In this document: positions 29,844 to 39,166 of the stretch, in pieces
Layout: each line of letters opens with the position of its first letter
Position numbering within the stretch: position 1 is the first letter of the stretch
NCBI RefSeq assembly: GCF_029960645.1
Contig: NZ_JASBQY010000005.1
Span: forward strand, 84,352 to 148,351
DNA: 64,000 nucleotides
Reading direction: 5' to 3'
From: Arthrobacter sp. AL12
Lineage (GTDB): Bacteria > Actinomycetota > Actinomycetes > Actinomycetales > Micrococcaceae
Made by a program: the position numbers and the translations under genes
The notes under the pieces: generated by a model
The model's database searches: none
Seen by the model: the letters and a program-made list of their open reading frames with translations, nothing else
Told to the model about the DNA's origin: nothing

Positions 29844-30677
29844 CTAGTGCCCCGCGCGGCGGAGGGTGGATTCGGCGTGCTTGAGGATGGGCCCGTCGAT
29901 CATCTTGCCCCCGTGCTGGAACACGCCGGAGCCTGACGCGGCGGCGGCTGCCAGCAGTTCGGTGGCTGCCGCGATCTCGGACTCGGACGGTGCGTAGGCC
30001 CCGCGCACCACCGCCACCTGGCTCGGGTGGATGCAGGCCTTGGAACCGAATCCCGAGGCGACGGCGTCGCGCGACTCGACGCCGAGCCCGTCCAGGTCGG
30101 GAATGTTGACGTAGACCGAGTCGACGGCCTCCTTGCCGAAGGCCCGGGCTGCCAGCAGGACGGCGGAGCGGGCATGCAGCGCAACCGCGCGGTAGGCGCC
30201 GTCGTCCGTCCTGCTCGAGGTGCCGCCGAGCGAGGCGATCAGGTCCTCGGCGCCCCACATCAGCCCGACCACGTTGGGTTCGGCGGCGATGGCGGCGGCG
30301 TTGACGACCCCCAGTGCCGTCTCGCAGAGCGCGATCACGCTGTAGCCCTCCAGCTCCCGGAGCTGCTCCGCGCCTTCGGCCTTCGCGAGCATGATGTGCC
30401 GGTACGGGGTGTGCTTGAGGCAGTGCAGGTCCTTCTCGAATTCCTCCGTGCCGGCCGGGTTGATCCGGATGATGGTGCTGCTGGGGTTCAGCTCGGGGAC
30501 GTCCCCGGTGGCGCCGAGCTGGGCGAGGATGGCGCCGCGGGCGCGCTGCTTGTCCGCGGGAGCCACAGCGTCCTCCAGGTCCACGATCACGGCGTCGGCG
30601 CGCTCGGCGGCCTTCTGGTACCGCTCGGGGCGGTCGGCAGGGCAAAACAGCAGGGCGGGGCCCATTAGAAAGCTCAT
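29844..30677 (-). CDS. HpcH/HpaI-CitE family acyl-CoA lyase
   Basis: A protein of 277 residues with the CitE TIM barrel: LLFCPADRPERYQKA, VIVDLEDAVAP (acidic metal ligand), IALCETALGVVNA (Glu ligand), MWGAEDLIASLGGT, and GFGSKACIHPSQVAVV. Linkage to the carboxylase and dehydrogenase genes matches Mycobacterium tuberculosis Rv2498c, a beta-hydroxyacyl-CoA lyase used in leucine breakdown and itaconate-derived citramalyl-CoA cleavage. The same role is inferred here. The ATG overlaps the MaoC stop (ATGA). Confidence 0.9.
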   Translation of the reverse strand: MSFLMGPALLFCPADRPERYQKAAERADAVIVDLEDAVAPADKQRARGAILAQLGATGDVPELNPSSTIIRINPAGTEEFEKDLHCLKHTPYRHIMLAKAEGAEQLRELEGYSVIALCETALGVVNAAAIAAEPNVVGLMWGAEDLIASLGGTSSRTDDGAYRAVALHARSAVLLAARAFGKEAVDSVYVNIPDLDGLGVESRDAVASGFGSKACIHPSQVAVVRGAYAPSESEIAAATELLAAAAASGSGVFQHGGKMIDGPILKHAESTLRRAGH

Positions 30678-31273
30678 GTGTCTATTCTCCCCTTTGCCGC
30701 GGATTCTTTCCGGGCTGTCTCTGCCTGCTGCGGGTTCGTTCCGGTCGTGTGTGCCCGCTGCGCGGCGGTGTGCGCATCCCGTGTCCACATCAGGCAGCTG
30801 CGGGTGGCGAGGGCCACGACCTCGCCGTGCTGGTTCCGGCCGGTGTGTTTCATGGTCACAATCCCCTGGCCCGGGCGCGAGGAGGACAGCCGTTTCCCGG
30901 TCACGACAGTCTCCGTGTACAGGGTGTCGCCGTGGTACATCGGGTGCGGGAACGACACGTCGTTGAGCCCCAGCTGGGCGATGATGGTCCCCTGGGTCAG
31001 CTGCGGGACGGACTGCCCCACCACCGTGGCCAGGGTGAACATGGAGTTCATCAGGCGCTGGCCGAACGGCTGCTCGGCGCTCCAGGCAGCATCGAGGTGC
31101 AGGGCCTGGGTGTTCATGGTCATGGTGGTAAACAGGACATTGTCCGCCTCGGTCACGGTCCGGCCGGGCCGGTGCGCGTAGACCACGTCCTCCTCCAGCT
31201 CATCGAAGTACAGCCCGCGCTGTTCAATGACACGGGGTCCGGCGGCGCGCTCCTGCAGGGGTTCAGTCGTCAT
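30674..31273 (-). CDS. MaoC family (hot-dog) acyl-CoA dehydratase
   Basis: A protein of 199 residues with the MaoC hot-dog pattern: [20 protein letters not shown], then [18 protein letters not shown] (conserved Asp) and [20 protein letters not shown] with the hydratase Asp/His pair region. Its neighbour set matches Rv2499c in mycobacteria, which hydrates itaconyl/mesaconyl-type or methylglutaconyl-CoA. The exact substrate is inferred from linkage. Coupled to scoB upstream (ATGA overlap) and the lyase downstream. Confidence 0.88.
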   Translation of the reverse strand: MTTEPLQERAAGPRVIEQRGLYFDELEEDVVYAHRPGRTVTEADNVLFTTMTMNTQALHLDAAWSAEQPFGQRLMNSMFTLATVVGQSVPQLTQGTIIAQLGLNDVSFPHPMYHGDTLYTETVVTGKRLSSSRPGQGIVTMKHTGRNQHGEVVALATRSCLMWTRDAHTAAQRAHTTGTNPQQAETARKESAAKGRIDT

Positions 31274-32031
31274 ACGGTCAGTTCCTGATCTTCCTCGAAG
31301 AGTTCGGCGCCGGTGGCCGCGGCCACGTCCTCGGCGGTCACGTTGGGGGCGAGTTCACGCAGGACCAACCGGGACGTGCTTCCCTCGGTCACGACGTCGA
31401 TGACCGCCAGGTCGGTAATGATGCGGTCCACGCAGCCTTTGCCGGTCAGCGGCAGCGTGCACTGTTCCACAATCTTGGGCCTGCCGTTCCGGTCAACGTG
31501 CTCCATCATCACGATCACCTTCTTGGCGCCGAACACCAGGTCCATGGCGCCGCCCATGCCTTTGACCATCTTGCCCGGGATCATCCAGTTGGCCAGGTCA
31601 CCGTTCTGTGCCACTTCCATCGCGCCGAGCACGGCAACATCCACGTGCCCGCCGCGGATCATGCCAAAGGACGCGGCGGAGTCGAAGAATGCGGCGCCCT
31701 TGTTGACCGTGACGGTTTCCTTGCCGGCATTGATCAGGTCCGGATCCACGGCGTCCTCCGCCGGGTAAGGCCCGACGCCGAGGATGCCGTTCTCGGAGTG
31801 CAGGACCACCTCGACGCCGGCGGGGATGTAGTTGGGAATGAGCGTGGGCATGCCGATGCCGAGGTTCACGTACTGCCCGTTGTGCAGTTCCCGCGCCACC
31901 CTGGCGGCCAGTTCGTTGCGGGTCCAGCCCTTGCTCTCCACCCCGGCAGGGTGTTCGACGGCGGCCGGCCGGTACTCGTGGCGGACCGCTTCGGGACGGG
32001 GCGGCGCCCCCTGCACGCTGTTGGATTCCAT
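31270..32031 (-). CDS. scoB: 3-oxoacid CoA-transferase subunit B
   Basis: A protein of 253 residues. The class I CoA-transferase beta subunit is marked by [20 protein letters not shown] and the catalytic-Glu segment [16 protein letters not shown], then [20 protein letters not shown] and [20 protein letters not shown]. It forms an alpha2beta2 enzyme with ScoA, moving CoA from succinyl-CoA to acetoacetate or a related acid. Three bases separate it from scoA. Confidence 0.94.
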   Translation of the reverse strand: MESNSVQGAPPRPEAVRHEYRPAAVEHPAGVESKGWTRNELAARVARELHNGQYVNLGIGMPTLIPNYIPAGVEVVLHSENGILGVGPYPAEDAVDPDLINAGKETVTVNKGAAFFDSAASFGMIRGGHVDVAVLGAMEVAQNGDLANWMIPGKMVKGMGGAMDLVFGAKKVIVMMEHVDRNGRPKIVEQCTLPLTGKGCVDRIITDLAVIDVVTEGSTSRLVLRELAPNVTAEDVAAATGAELFEEDQELTV

Positions 32032-32034
32032 GGC

Positions 32035-32904
32035 CTAGGCTCCTGACTGGTCTGCTGCTGTGGCGGCGGGGCCGGTAGCCGTGCCGGCTTCAGCGCCGGC
32101 GGCCCCGCCGGATCCGGGCGTGGTTCCGGAGGCGTTCCCGGGCGCGGGCGGAGCGGCCAGTGCCACCGTCCGCTTCTCGATCCGCTTCTCGACGCCGGGC
32201 GCGAGCACCACGCGCTGGACGAAGATGCCGGGAATGTGGACGTGTTCGGGGTCCAGCTCTCCCGGCTCCACGAGTTCCTCGACCTCGGCGATGGTGATCT
32301 TCCCGGCCATGGCGCAAAGCGGGTTGAAGTTCATCGCGGTGGCGTGGAAGACGAGGTTGCCGTGGCGGTCGCCCTTCCAGGCGTGCACGAGCCCGAAGTC
32401 GGGGGTCAGCGACTCCTCGAGGACGTAGCCGGCGCCGTTGAAGCTGCGCACCTCCTTGGCCGCGGAGGCGATCGCAACGTTGCCGCCGGCGTCGTACTTC
32501 TGCGGCAGGCCGCCGTCGGACACCTGGGTGCCGACGCCGGCCGGCGTGTAGAACGCCGGGATGCCGGCGCCGCCGGCGCGCAGCTTCTCCGCCAGCGTGC
32601 CCTGCGGGGTGAGGACCACCTCGAGCTCACCGGCGAGGTACTGCCGGGCGAACTCCTTGTTCTCCCCCACGTACGAGCTGATGGTGCGGCGGATCCGGCC
32701 GTCCTTCAGCAGGATCCCGAGTCCCCAGTCGTCGACCCCGCAGTTGTTGCTCACGGTCTCCAGGTTCGTGGCGCCGCTTTGGTGCAGGGCCTCGATCAGG
32801 GCCACCGGGATGCCGCAGAGCCCGAACCCGCCGACGGCGAGCGAGGCGCCGTCGTGGATGTCCGCCACGGCCTCGGCGGCGCTGGCAACAACTTTGTTGA
32901 TCAT
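32035..32904 (-). CDS. scoA: 3-oxoacid CoA-transferase subunit A
   Basis: A protein of 289 residues. The class I alpha subunit signature is GGFGLCGIPVALIEALHQSG (about 26-45). Other family segments are SNNCGVDDWGLGILLKDGRI, YLAGELEVVLTPQGTLAEKL and GVGTQVSDGGLPQKYD. The C-terminal 45 residues are an Ala/Gly/Thr tail absent from shorter homologues. Pairs with ScoB. The start is ATG 32904, 38 bases after the acyl-CoA dehydrogenase stop. Confidence 0.94.
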   Translation of the reverse strand: MINKVVASAAEAVADIHDGASLAVGGFGLCGIPVALIEALHQSGATNLETVSNNCGVDDWGLGILLKDGRIRRTISSYVGENKEFARQYLAGELEVVLTPQGTLAEKLRAGGAGIPAFYTPAGVGTQVSDGGLPQKYDAGGNVAIASAAKEVRSFNGAGYVLEESLTPDFGLVHAWKGDRHGNLVFHATAMNFNPLCAMAGKITIAEVEELVEPGELDPEHVHIPGIFVQRVVLAPGVEKRIEKRTVALAAPPAPGNASGTTPGSGGAAGAEAGTATGPAATAADQSGA

Positions 32905-32942
32905 CGGTGATCCTTCCTCGACGGTTGCGGCCAGCGGGCCGG

Positions 32943-34106
32943 CTAGAGGCCCAGTTCGCGGGCGATCAGCATCAGCTGGACCTCCGTGGTGCCCTCGCCG
33001 ACTTCAAGGATCTTGGAGTCGCGGTAGTGGCGTGCCACGGTGAATTCGTTGATGAAGCCATAGCCGCCGAACACCTGGGTGGCGTCCCGCGCGTTGTCCA
33101 TGGCTGCCTCGCCTGCGACCATCTTAGCGATGGCCGCCTGCGTCTTGAACGGCTTGCCGGCGAGCATCCGCGCGGCGGCGTCGTAGTAGGCCAGGCGGGC
33201 GGTGTGGGCGCGGGCTTCCATCCGGGCGATCTTGAAGGCGATGGCCTGATACTTGCCGATGTTCTGCCCGAACGCGCTGCGTTCCCTGGCGTATTTCACC
33301 GACTGGTCCACGCAGCCCTGGGCTGCGCCGACGGCCAGTGCGGCGATCGCAATGCGGCCCTCGTCGAGGATGGAGAGGAAGTTGGCGTAGCCGCGGCCTT
33401 CGGCGCCGAGCAGATTCTCCTCGGGGACGTGGACGTTGTTGAGCGTCAGCGGGTGCGTGTCCGAGGCGTTCCAGCCGACCTTGTTGTAGGCCTTCTCGGC
33501 CTTGAAGCCGGGGGTGTCGGTGGGCACCAGGATGGTGGAGATTTCCTTCTTGATGCTGCCGTCCGGGCGCTCCTGCTGGCCGGTCACCGCGGTGACGGTG
33601 ACGAGCCGGGTGATGTCGGTGCCGGAGTTGGTGATGAATTCCTTGTTGCCGTTGATGACCCACTCCCCGCCGCCGCGCTTGGCGGTGGTCTTGGTGCCGC
33701 CGGCGTCCGAGCCGGCTTCCGGCTCGGTCAGGCCGAAGCCGGCGAGCGCCTTGCCGGAGGCGAGCAGCGGCAGCCACTCCTCCTTCTGGGCGGCGTTGCC
33801 GAAGCGGTGGATCGGCATGGCGCCGAGGGAGACGCCGGCCTCCAGGGTGATGGCGACGGACTGGTCCACCCGGCCGAGCTGTTCCAGGGCGAGGGCGAGG
33901 GCGAAGTAGTCGCCGCCCATGCCGCCGAACTCTTCCGGGAACGGCAGGCCGAACAGGCCCATGTCCGCCATCTGGGAGACGATTTCGTACGGGAAGCTGT
34001 GCTCCTCGTCGTGCTTGGCGGAGACCGGGGCCACCACTTGATCGGCGAATTCGCGGACGGTGTTGCTGAGGTCCTGGTAATCCTCGCTGAGTTCAAAATC
34101 CGGCAT
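32943..34106 (-). CDS. Acyl-CoA dehydrogenase (isovaleryl-type by context)
   Basis: FAD flavoenzyme of 387 residues. Motifs are FGLTEPEAGSDAGGTKTTA (flavin/acyl binding), FITNSGTDITRLVTVTAV, and the C-terminal TQVFGGYGFINEFTVARHYR with a catalytic base region and DSKILEVGEGTTEVQLMLIA. Context with an MCC-type carboxylase and CoA-transferase points to isovaleryl-CoA or related branched substrates, as for FadE19 in the matching mycobacterial cluster. Substrate is an inference. Confidence 0.93.
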   Translation of the reverse strand: MPDFELSEDYQDLSNTVREFADQVVAPVSAKHDEEHSFPYEIVSQMADMGLFGLPFPEEFGGMGGDYFALALALEQLGRVDQSVAITLEAGVSLGAMPIHRFGNAAQKEEWLPLLASGKALAGFGLTEPEAGSDAGGTKTTAKRGGGEWVINGNKEFITNSGTDITRLVTVTAVTGQQERPDGSIKKEISTILVPTDTPGFKAEKAYNKVGWNASDTHPLTLNNVHVPEENLLGAEGRGYANFLSILDEGRIAIAALAVGAAQGCVDQSVKYARERSAFGQNIGKYQAIAFKIARMEARAHTARLAYYDAAARMLAGKPFKTQAAIAKMVAGEAAMDNARDATQVFGGYGFINEFTVARHYRDSKILEVGEGTTEVQLMLIARELGL

Positions 34107-34121
34107 AGTGACTCCTTCGTC

Positions 34122-34170
34122 TGTGGTGCTGTCGGTGGTGCTGTTTGTTCTGCTGTGTGTGGTGCTGTCT
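34122..34170. repeat. Imperfect gtggtgctgt repeats upstream of acyl-CoA dehydrogenase
   Basis: The string gtggtgctgt occurs three times (near 34123, 34135 and 34159), with a diverged ttgttctgctgt copy, in the short leader between the carboxylase alpha stop and the acyl-CoA dehydrogenase start. Confidence 0.65.
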
Positions 34171-34209
34171 GAGGACTGTGGCGCCGGCCCTGGGCCGACG
34201 CCGAGGTGG

Positions 34210-36438
34210 CTACTCCGCCGCGCCCATCGCGATGACGGCTTCCTCGAAGGTGTCCTCGGCCTTGGAAGGCTCCGTCGGGTGGACAGGGTGGATGGTGGCC
34301 AGGACCTGGTCTGCCTTCACGAGGTCTCCGGAGGCGATGCTGATGTGCACGGTCCCGTCCAGGGGCGCCACGAGCTGGTGTTCCATCTTCATGGCCTCCA
34401 CGGACAGCAGCACCTGGCCGGCCTCCACGGTGTCGCCGTTGCGGACGGAAACGGAGACCACGGTGCCGGGCATGGGCGAGCGCACCGCCGGGTCCGCGGC
34501 GCCCTCCTCGCGTTCGATGGCGGCGAGCACGCGGGCCAGCCGGGTCTCGCGGGTGAGTACTTCGAGCTTGCAGGACCAGCCCCCGTTGCCCACGTAGACG
34601 AACTGCGGCCTGCCGTCCGGGGGGAAGCCCTGCCAGGCGGGAGCCTGCGCAAACCGGAGTTCCTCGCCGTCGAGTTCCAGGGAGACGTCGTCACTGGACA
34701 GCCCCAGGACCTTCAACCGGTGCACCGGGCCGTTGTCGACCCGGACGGTGGCGTGACCGAGGTCAAGGTTGCTCAGCCAGGTGACCGCCACGGTGGCCAG
34801 CCCCCCGCCGGGCACACCGAAGCTCATGGTCCAGGCTGCCGGTGCGCCCAGGCGCCAGCCGGTGGTGGTGTCCCAGGGGGATCCGACCTTCGCCGTTCCT
34901 TCGGCCAGGACCCAGAACGGCAGGGCCGCGGCGATGAGCTCGGCGTCGCCGATACGGCGGAAGGCGAAGTCCGGCATCTTGCGCTCGATCAGGCCGGTGT
35001 CGAGCCGGCCGGCGCGGACGTCTGCGTCGTTGATCAGCAGGCGCAGATACTCGGCGTTGGTGTCGATCCCCAGCACCGTGTAGCGGGCGAGGGCCGTGTC
35101 GAGCTTGTCCAGGGCGGCCGTGCGGTCCTGGCCCCAGGCAATGACCTTGGCGACCATGGGATCGTAATCGCTGGAAATTTCCAGGCCCGGCAGGAGCGAG
35201 GAATCGATCCTGATGTTCGGATCGGCCGATGCCGGGGTGAGGGCATCAAGGTCCTCCATCCCGGTGAAGATCCCACCCCGTTCATCCAGGAGCTGCACTT
35301 CTCCACCCGAGGGCATGAAGTTCTTTTCCGGAACCTCGGCGTAGACGCGCGCCTCCACCGAGTGTCCGCGGAGCACGACGTCGTCCTGGCGGACGGTGAG
35401 CCCCTCGCCGGCGGCAATGCGTACCTGCCATTCGACCAGGTCGACGCCGGTGACCATCTCGGTGACCGGGTGCTCGACCTGCAGGCGGGTGTTCATCTCC
35501 ATGAAGAAGAACTCATCCGGGGCGTTGTCGGAGACCAGGAATTCCACGGTGCCGGCACCGCTGTAGTTCACGCTGCGGGCGGCGTTGCAGGCGGCCTCGC
35601 CCAGACGCGCCCGGATCGCCGCGCCGTCGGGCAGGGATTCCAGCAGCGGGGACGGGGCTTCCTCGATAACCTTCTGGTGCCGGCGCTGCAGCGAGCATTC
35701 GCGTTCGCCGAGGTGGATGACGTTGCCGTGGTTGTCCGCGAGGACCTGGACCTCAATGTGCCGCGGGGTCAGGACGAGGCGCTCGAGGAAGAGGGTGTCG
35801 TCGCCGAAGGCGCTGGCAGCGACGCGGCGGGCGGTCACCAGGGTGTCGGCCAGGTCTTCGGGGCGTTCGACGATGTGCATGCCTTTGCCGCCGCCGCCGG
35901 CGGAGGGCTTGATCAGCAGCGGGAACCCGACACCGGCCGAGGCCTCGATGAGCTGGGCGTCCGTCATCCCCGGTTCGGCGATGCCCGGGACCACCGGCAC
36001 GCCGTAGCCGGTGACGTGGTTCTTGGAGCGGATCTTGTCCCCCATGATGTTGAGGGATTCGACGCCGGGCCCGATGAACGTGATCTGTGCCTTTTCCAGG
36101 GCGCGGGCGAAGTCGACGTTTTCGCTGAGGAACCCGTAGCCCGGGTGCACGGCCTCGGCGCCGGTGTCCCGGCAGGCCTGGATGATGGCCTCGATCTTGA
36201 GGTAGCTCTCGGCAGCGGCCGCCGGGCCGATCCGGACGGCGGTGTCGGCCTCCCGCACGTGCCGGGCTCCGTCGTCGGCGTCGGAATAGACGGCAACCGA
36301 GCGGATGCCCAGCGCGCGCAGGGTGCGGATGACGCGGCAGGCGATCTCGCCGCGGTTGGCGACCAGCACGGTGCCAAAGAGCGGTGTGGCCGCCCGGGAC
36401 GCCACGGGCGCCGGCAGGGGTGTGGAAGAAACGATCAT
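34210..36438 (-). CDS. Biotin-dependent acyl-CoA carboxylase alpha subunit
   Basis: A protein of 742 residues carrying the biotin carboxylase and carrier domains. The N-terminal half has VLVANRGEIACRVIRTLRAL, the ATP site GGGGKGMH, RECSLQRRHQKVIEEAPSP, and FFMEMNTRLQVEHPVTEM. A linker region precedes the biotinyl domain with EAMKMEHQLVAP; the Lys is biotinylated. It is the AccA1/MccA type, and its partner AccD1-like subunit is 7 bases upstream. Methylcrotonyl-CoA is the likely substrate from context. Confidence 0.94.
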   Translation of the reverse strand: MIVSSTPLPAPVASRAATPLFGTVLVANRGEIACRVIRTLRALGIRSVAVYSDADDGARHVREADTAVRIGPAAAAESYLKIEAIIQACRDTGAEAVHPGYGFLSENVDFARALEKAQITFIGPGVESLNIMGDKIRSKNHVTGYGVPVVPGIAEPGMTDAQLIEASAGVGFPLLIKPSAGGGGKGMHIVERPEDLADTLVTARRVAASAFGDDTLFLERLVLTPRHIEVQVLADNHGNVIHLGERECSLQRRHQKVIEEAPSPLLESLPDGAAIRARLGEAACNAARSVNYSGAGTVEFLVSDNAPDEFFFMEMNTRLQVEHPVTEMVTGVDLVEWQVRIAAGEGLTVRQDDVVLRGHSVEARVYAEVPEKNFMPSGGEVQLLDERGGIFTGMEDLDALTPASADPNIRIDSSLLPGLEISSDYDPMVAKVIAWGQDRTAALDKLDTALARYTVLGIDTNAEYLRLLINDADVRAGRLDTGLIERKMPDFAFRRIGDAELIAAALPFWVLAEGTAKVGSPWDTTTGWRLGAPAAWTMSFGVPGGGLATVAVTWLSNLDLGHATVRVDNGPVHRLKVLGLSSDDVSLELDGEELRFAQAPAWQGFPPDGRPQFVYVGNGGWSCKLEVLTRETRLARVLAAIEREEGAADPAVRSPMPGTVVSVSVRNGDTVEAGQVLLSVEAMKMEHQLVAPLDGTVHISIASGDLVKADQVLATIHPVHPTEPSKAEDTFEEAVIAMGAAE

Positions 36439-36445
36439 AGCTGGC

Positions 36446-38053
36446 TCACATCCGGAAAAGGCCGAAGGAGGTCTCCGGCAGCGGGGTGCGGGAGACGACG
36501 TCGAGCGCCAGTCCCAGGACGGTGCGGGTGTCCGCGGGGTCGATCACGCCGTCGTCCCAGAGGCGGGCGGTGGAATAGTAGGGGCTGCCCTGGTCCTCGT
36601 ACTGTTGCTTGATCGGGGCCTTGAATGCTTCCTCGTCCGCGGCGGACCATTCCTCGCCGCGGGCCTCGTACTGGTCCCGCTTCACCGTGGCGAGCACGCC
36701 GGACGCCTGGTTGCCGCCCATCACCGAGATCCGGGACGCCGGCCACATCCACAGGAACCGCGGCGAGTAGGCCCGCCCGCACATGGAGTAGTTGCCGGCG
36801 CCGAAGGACCCGCCGATCACCACGGTCAGTTTGGGCACCCGGGCGGTGGCGACGGCGGTGACCATCTTGGCGCCGTTTTTGGCGATGCCGCCCTGCTCGT
36901 AGTCCTTGCCGACCATAAAGCCGGAGAGGTTCTGCAGGAAGAGCAGCGGGATTCCGCGCTGGTCGCAGAGCTCGATGAAGTGGGCGCCCTTGAGCGAGGA
37001 TTCGCTGAAGAGCACCCCGTTGTTCGCGACGATGCCCACGGGGTGGCCGTGCAGCTTCACGAAGCCGGTGACGAGGGTGGTGCCGTAGTTCTTCTTGAAT
37101 TCGTGGAAGCGGCTGCCGTCCACGAGCCGGGCGATGACCTCGCGGACGTCGTACTGGGCGTTGACGTCGGTGGGGACGGCGCCGTACAGCTCCTCCGGAT
37201 CCACCAGGGGTTCGACGACGGTGTCGATCTCCCAGGCGGGGGCGGCCGGCCGCGGCAGGGTGGAGACAATGTCGCGGACGATCTGGAGGGCATGCTCATC
37301 GTTCTCGGCCAGGTGGTCGGTAACACCGGAGATCTTCGCGTGCACATCGCCGCCGCCGAGTTCCTCGGCCGTGACGATCTCGCCGATCGCGGCCTTCACG
37401 AGCGGCGGACCGCCCAGGAAGATGGTGCCCTGGTTGCGGACGATCACGGTCTCATCGCTCATCGCGGGGACGTAGGCGCCGCCCGCGGTGCAGGAGCCCA
37501 TCACCGAGGCGATCTGCGGGATCCGGGCCGCGGACATCTTGGCCTGGTTGAAGAAGATCCGGCCGAAGTGCTCCTTGTCCGGGAAGACCTCGTCCTGTTT
37601 GGGCAGGAACGCCCCGCCCGAGTCCACGAGGTAGATGCACGGCAGCCGGTTCTCCAGCGCGATTTCCTGCGCCCGGAGGTGCTTCTTCACCGTCAGCGGG
37701 TAATAGGTGCCGCCCTTGACCGTGGCGTCGTTGGAAATGACCAGGACCTGGCGGCCGTGGACCAGCCCGATCCCGGCAATGACACCGGCGCCGGGCGAAT
37801 CGTCGTTGTACATGCCGTTGGCGGCAAGCGGGGCGATTTCGAGGAACGGGCTGCCGTCATCCAGCAGCTGGTCGATGCGTTCGCGGGGCAGGAGCTTGCC
37901 GCGGGCCACATGGCGTTCCCGGGACTTCTCCGGCCCGCCCAGCGCAGCCGTGGCGAGGCGTTCCTTCAGCTCGCGGGCCAGCCCAAGCTGGGCCTCGCGG
38001 TTCGCGGCGAAGGCGGCGCTCGTGGCGTCCACCCGGCTGGCGATTGTCTCCAT
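36446..38053 (-). CDS. Acyl-CoA carboxylase beta (carboxyltransferase) subunit
   Basis: A protein of 535 residues. The crotonase-like carboxyltransferase halves are visible: [59 protein letters not shown] (oxyanion loop) and the second half [20 protein letters not shown] with [19 protein letters not shown]. Length and motifs agree with methylcrotonyl-CoA carboxylase beta (AccD1). First gene of the minus-strand operon; the promoter and operator region is at 38054-38202. Confidence 0.94.
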   Translation of the reverse strand: METIASRVDATSAAFAANREAQLGLARELKERLATAALGGPEKSRERHVARGKLLPRERIDQLLDDGSPFLEIAPLAANGMYNDDSPGAGVIAGIGLVHGRQVLVISNDATVKGGTYYPLTVKKHLRAQEIALENRLPCIYLVDSGGAFLPKQDEVFPDKEHFGRIFFNQAKMSAARIPQIASVMGSCTAGGAYVPAMSDETVIVRNQGTIFLGGPPLVKAAIGEIVTAEELGGGDVHAKISGVTDHLAENDEHALQIVRDIVSTLPRPAAPAWEIDTVVEPLVDPEELYGAVPTDVNAQYDVREVIARLVDGSRFHEFKKNYGTTLVTGFVKLHGHPVGIVANNGVLFSESSLKGAHFIELCDQRGIPLLFLQNLSGFMVGKDYEQGGIAKNGAKMVTAVATARVPKLTVVIGGSFGAGNYSMCGRAYSPRFLWMWPASRISVMGGNQASGVLATVKRDQYEARGEEWSAADEEAFKAPIKQQYEDQGSPYYSTARLWDDGVIDPADTRTVLGLALDVVSRTPLPETSFGLFRM

Positions 38054-38116
38054 TGACTGCTTCCGTTCCTGGCCTTCATGCTGGGGGCCTGCACTGCGCC
38101 CGATCCAGCCATTTCG

Positions 38117-38158
38117 GTTAGTACCGCATAACTGAGATTTAGGTTAGTCTCTATTAAC
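38117..38158. promoter_or_regulatory. Two GTTA-N8-TAAC sites, candidate TetR operators
   Basis: GTTAGTACCGCATAAC (38117-38132) and GTTAGTCTCTATTAAC (38143-38158) share GTTA-N8-TAAC and are 26 bases apart. They lie in the divergent interval between the carboxylase beta start and the TetR gene, where an autoregulated TetR repressor would bind. Confidence 0.6.
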
Positions 38159-38217
38159 TGTGATGTCCACCACGGCGCCACGGAAACGGCTGGATCTTTG
38201 AAATGAGGGATGTGCCG

Positions 38218-38877
38218 GTGAGCGAACCCCGCGAGACGGACACTGCGCCGCCAACGACGCTGCCGGCAACGACGCTGCGCAGCCAGGCCAAGGAGAACCG
38301 CCGTAAGGCGCTGCTGTCCTCGGCTGCCGCACTCTTCGCCGTCGACGGGTTCAACCGCGTCTCCCTCGAGGACCTCGGCGCGGCTGCCGGTGTCAGCGGG
38401 CCGGCGGTCTACCGGCATTTCGCCGGCAAGCAGGCCGTCCTGGGGGCGCTGCTGCTGAGCGTCAGCCAGGAACTGCTCGACGGCGGCCGGAGCGTGATCG
38501 CCGGTTCCGATGGCGCAGCTGTTGCGCTGGACCGGCTGGTGGAGTTCCATGTGGACTTCGCGCTCAGCAACCCCGACGTCATCCGCGTGCAGGACCAGGA
38601 CTTCAGCAACCTCGCCGACGAGGACCAGGCCGAGGTCCGCACGCTGCAGAGAAGCTACGTGGAGCTCTGGGTCGAGGTCCTGGCCGGACTGCATCCCGGA
38701 ACCGAGGATGCCGAACTCCGGATGCGCGCCCACGCCACCTTCGGCCTAATCAACTCCACCCCGCATTCGGTGCGCAGCCACGGGCGGCGGATTGCGGTCA
38801 AGCGGGCCCGGCCGCTGCTGCAGAGCATGGCGCTGGCGGCCCTGATGGCTCCGGCCGTCCCCGAACCGCGCGGCTAG
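38218..38877 (+). CDS. TetR family transcriptional regulator of the leucine operon
   Basis: A protein of 219 residues. The N-terminal HTH is RRKALLSSAAALFAVDGFN followed by VSLEDLGAAAGVSGPAVYRH and FAGKQAVLGALL, which is typical of TetR proteins. The C-terminal ligand domain is all-helical. GTG 38218 has a GAGGGA ribosome site seven bases upstream; ATG 38203 is an alternative. It is divergent from the operon and corresponds in position to mycobacterial Rv2506. Probably an acyl-CoA-responsive repressor. Confidence 0.9.
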   Translation: MSEPRETDTAPPTTLPATTLRSQAKENRRKALLSSAAALFAVDGFNRVSLEDLGAAAGVSGPAVYRHFAGKQAVLGALLLSVSQELLDGGRSVIAGSDGAAVALDRLVEFHVDFALSNPDVIRVQDQDFSNLADEDQAEVRTLQRSYVELWVEVLAGLHPGTEDAELRMRAHATFGLINSTPHSVRSHGRRIAVKRARPLLQSMALAALMAPAVPEPRG

Positions 38878-38951
38878 CTTCCCGCACCGGCTTCGCCCGG
38901 CTCCGCGCGGGCACCGGCCCGGCCCACGGCATCCGCTGCGGCGGCACTCCG

Positions 38952-39019
38952 GGGGCACTTTGGTGCGAGCACACCGTCAGCCAAGCCGCCGACGTCGAAT
39001 ATCGCTCCCAAAGTGCCCC
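38952..39019. repeat. Long palindrome, GGGGGCACTTTG family, copy 2
   Basis: 12-bp arms GGGGCACTTTGG (38952-38963) and CCAAAGTGCCCC (39008-39019) with a 44-base loop. The loop shares most of its sequence (cgacgtcgaatatcgctcc) with copy 3, about 215 bases downstream. Lies in the 463-base gap between tetR and the E2 gene, which holds no gene. Confidence 0.85.
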
Positions 39020-39042
39020 GCCACGGCAGCACCTTGCGCAAA

Positions 39043-39084
39043 ACAACTCTGCACAAACAACTCTGCACAAACAACTCTGCACAA
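39043..39084. repeat. Three exact 14-nt tandem repeats
   Basis: Perfect triplication of acaactctgcacaa (39043-39056, 39057-39070, 39071-39084) between palindrome copies 2 and 3. The AT-richer composition stands out from its surroundings. Confidence 0.95.
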
Positions 39085-39166
39085 GGCCGAGGCCGGCAGC
39101 CCCGGGCATACCCCACCCCACAGCTCAGGCCCGGCCAAACCCAAGGCGTCCACTGCGGGCAGCACT

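Noticed and set aside
32943..34106. Calling the acyl-CoA dehydrogenase isovaleryl-CoA dehydrogenase outright
   Set aside because: The motifs show the superfamily only; the substrate rests on operon context, so the call was kept general.
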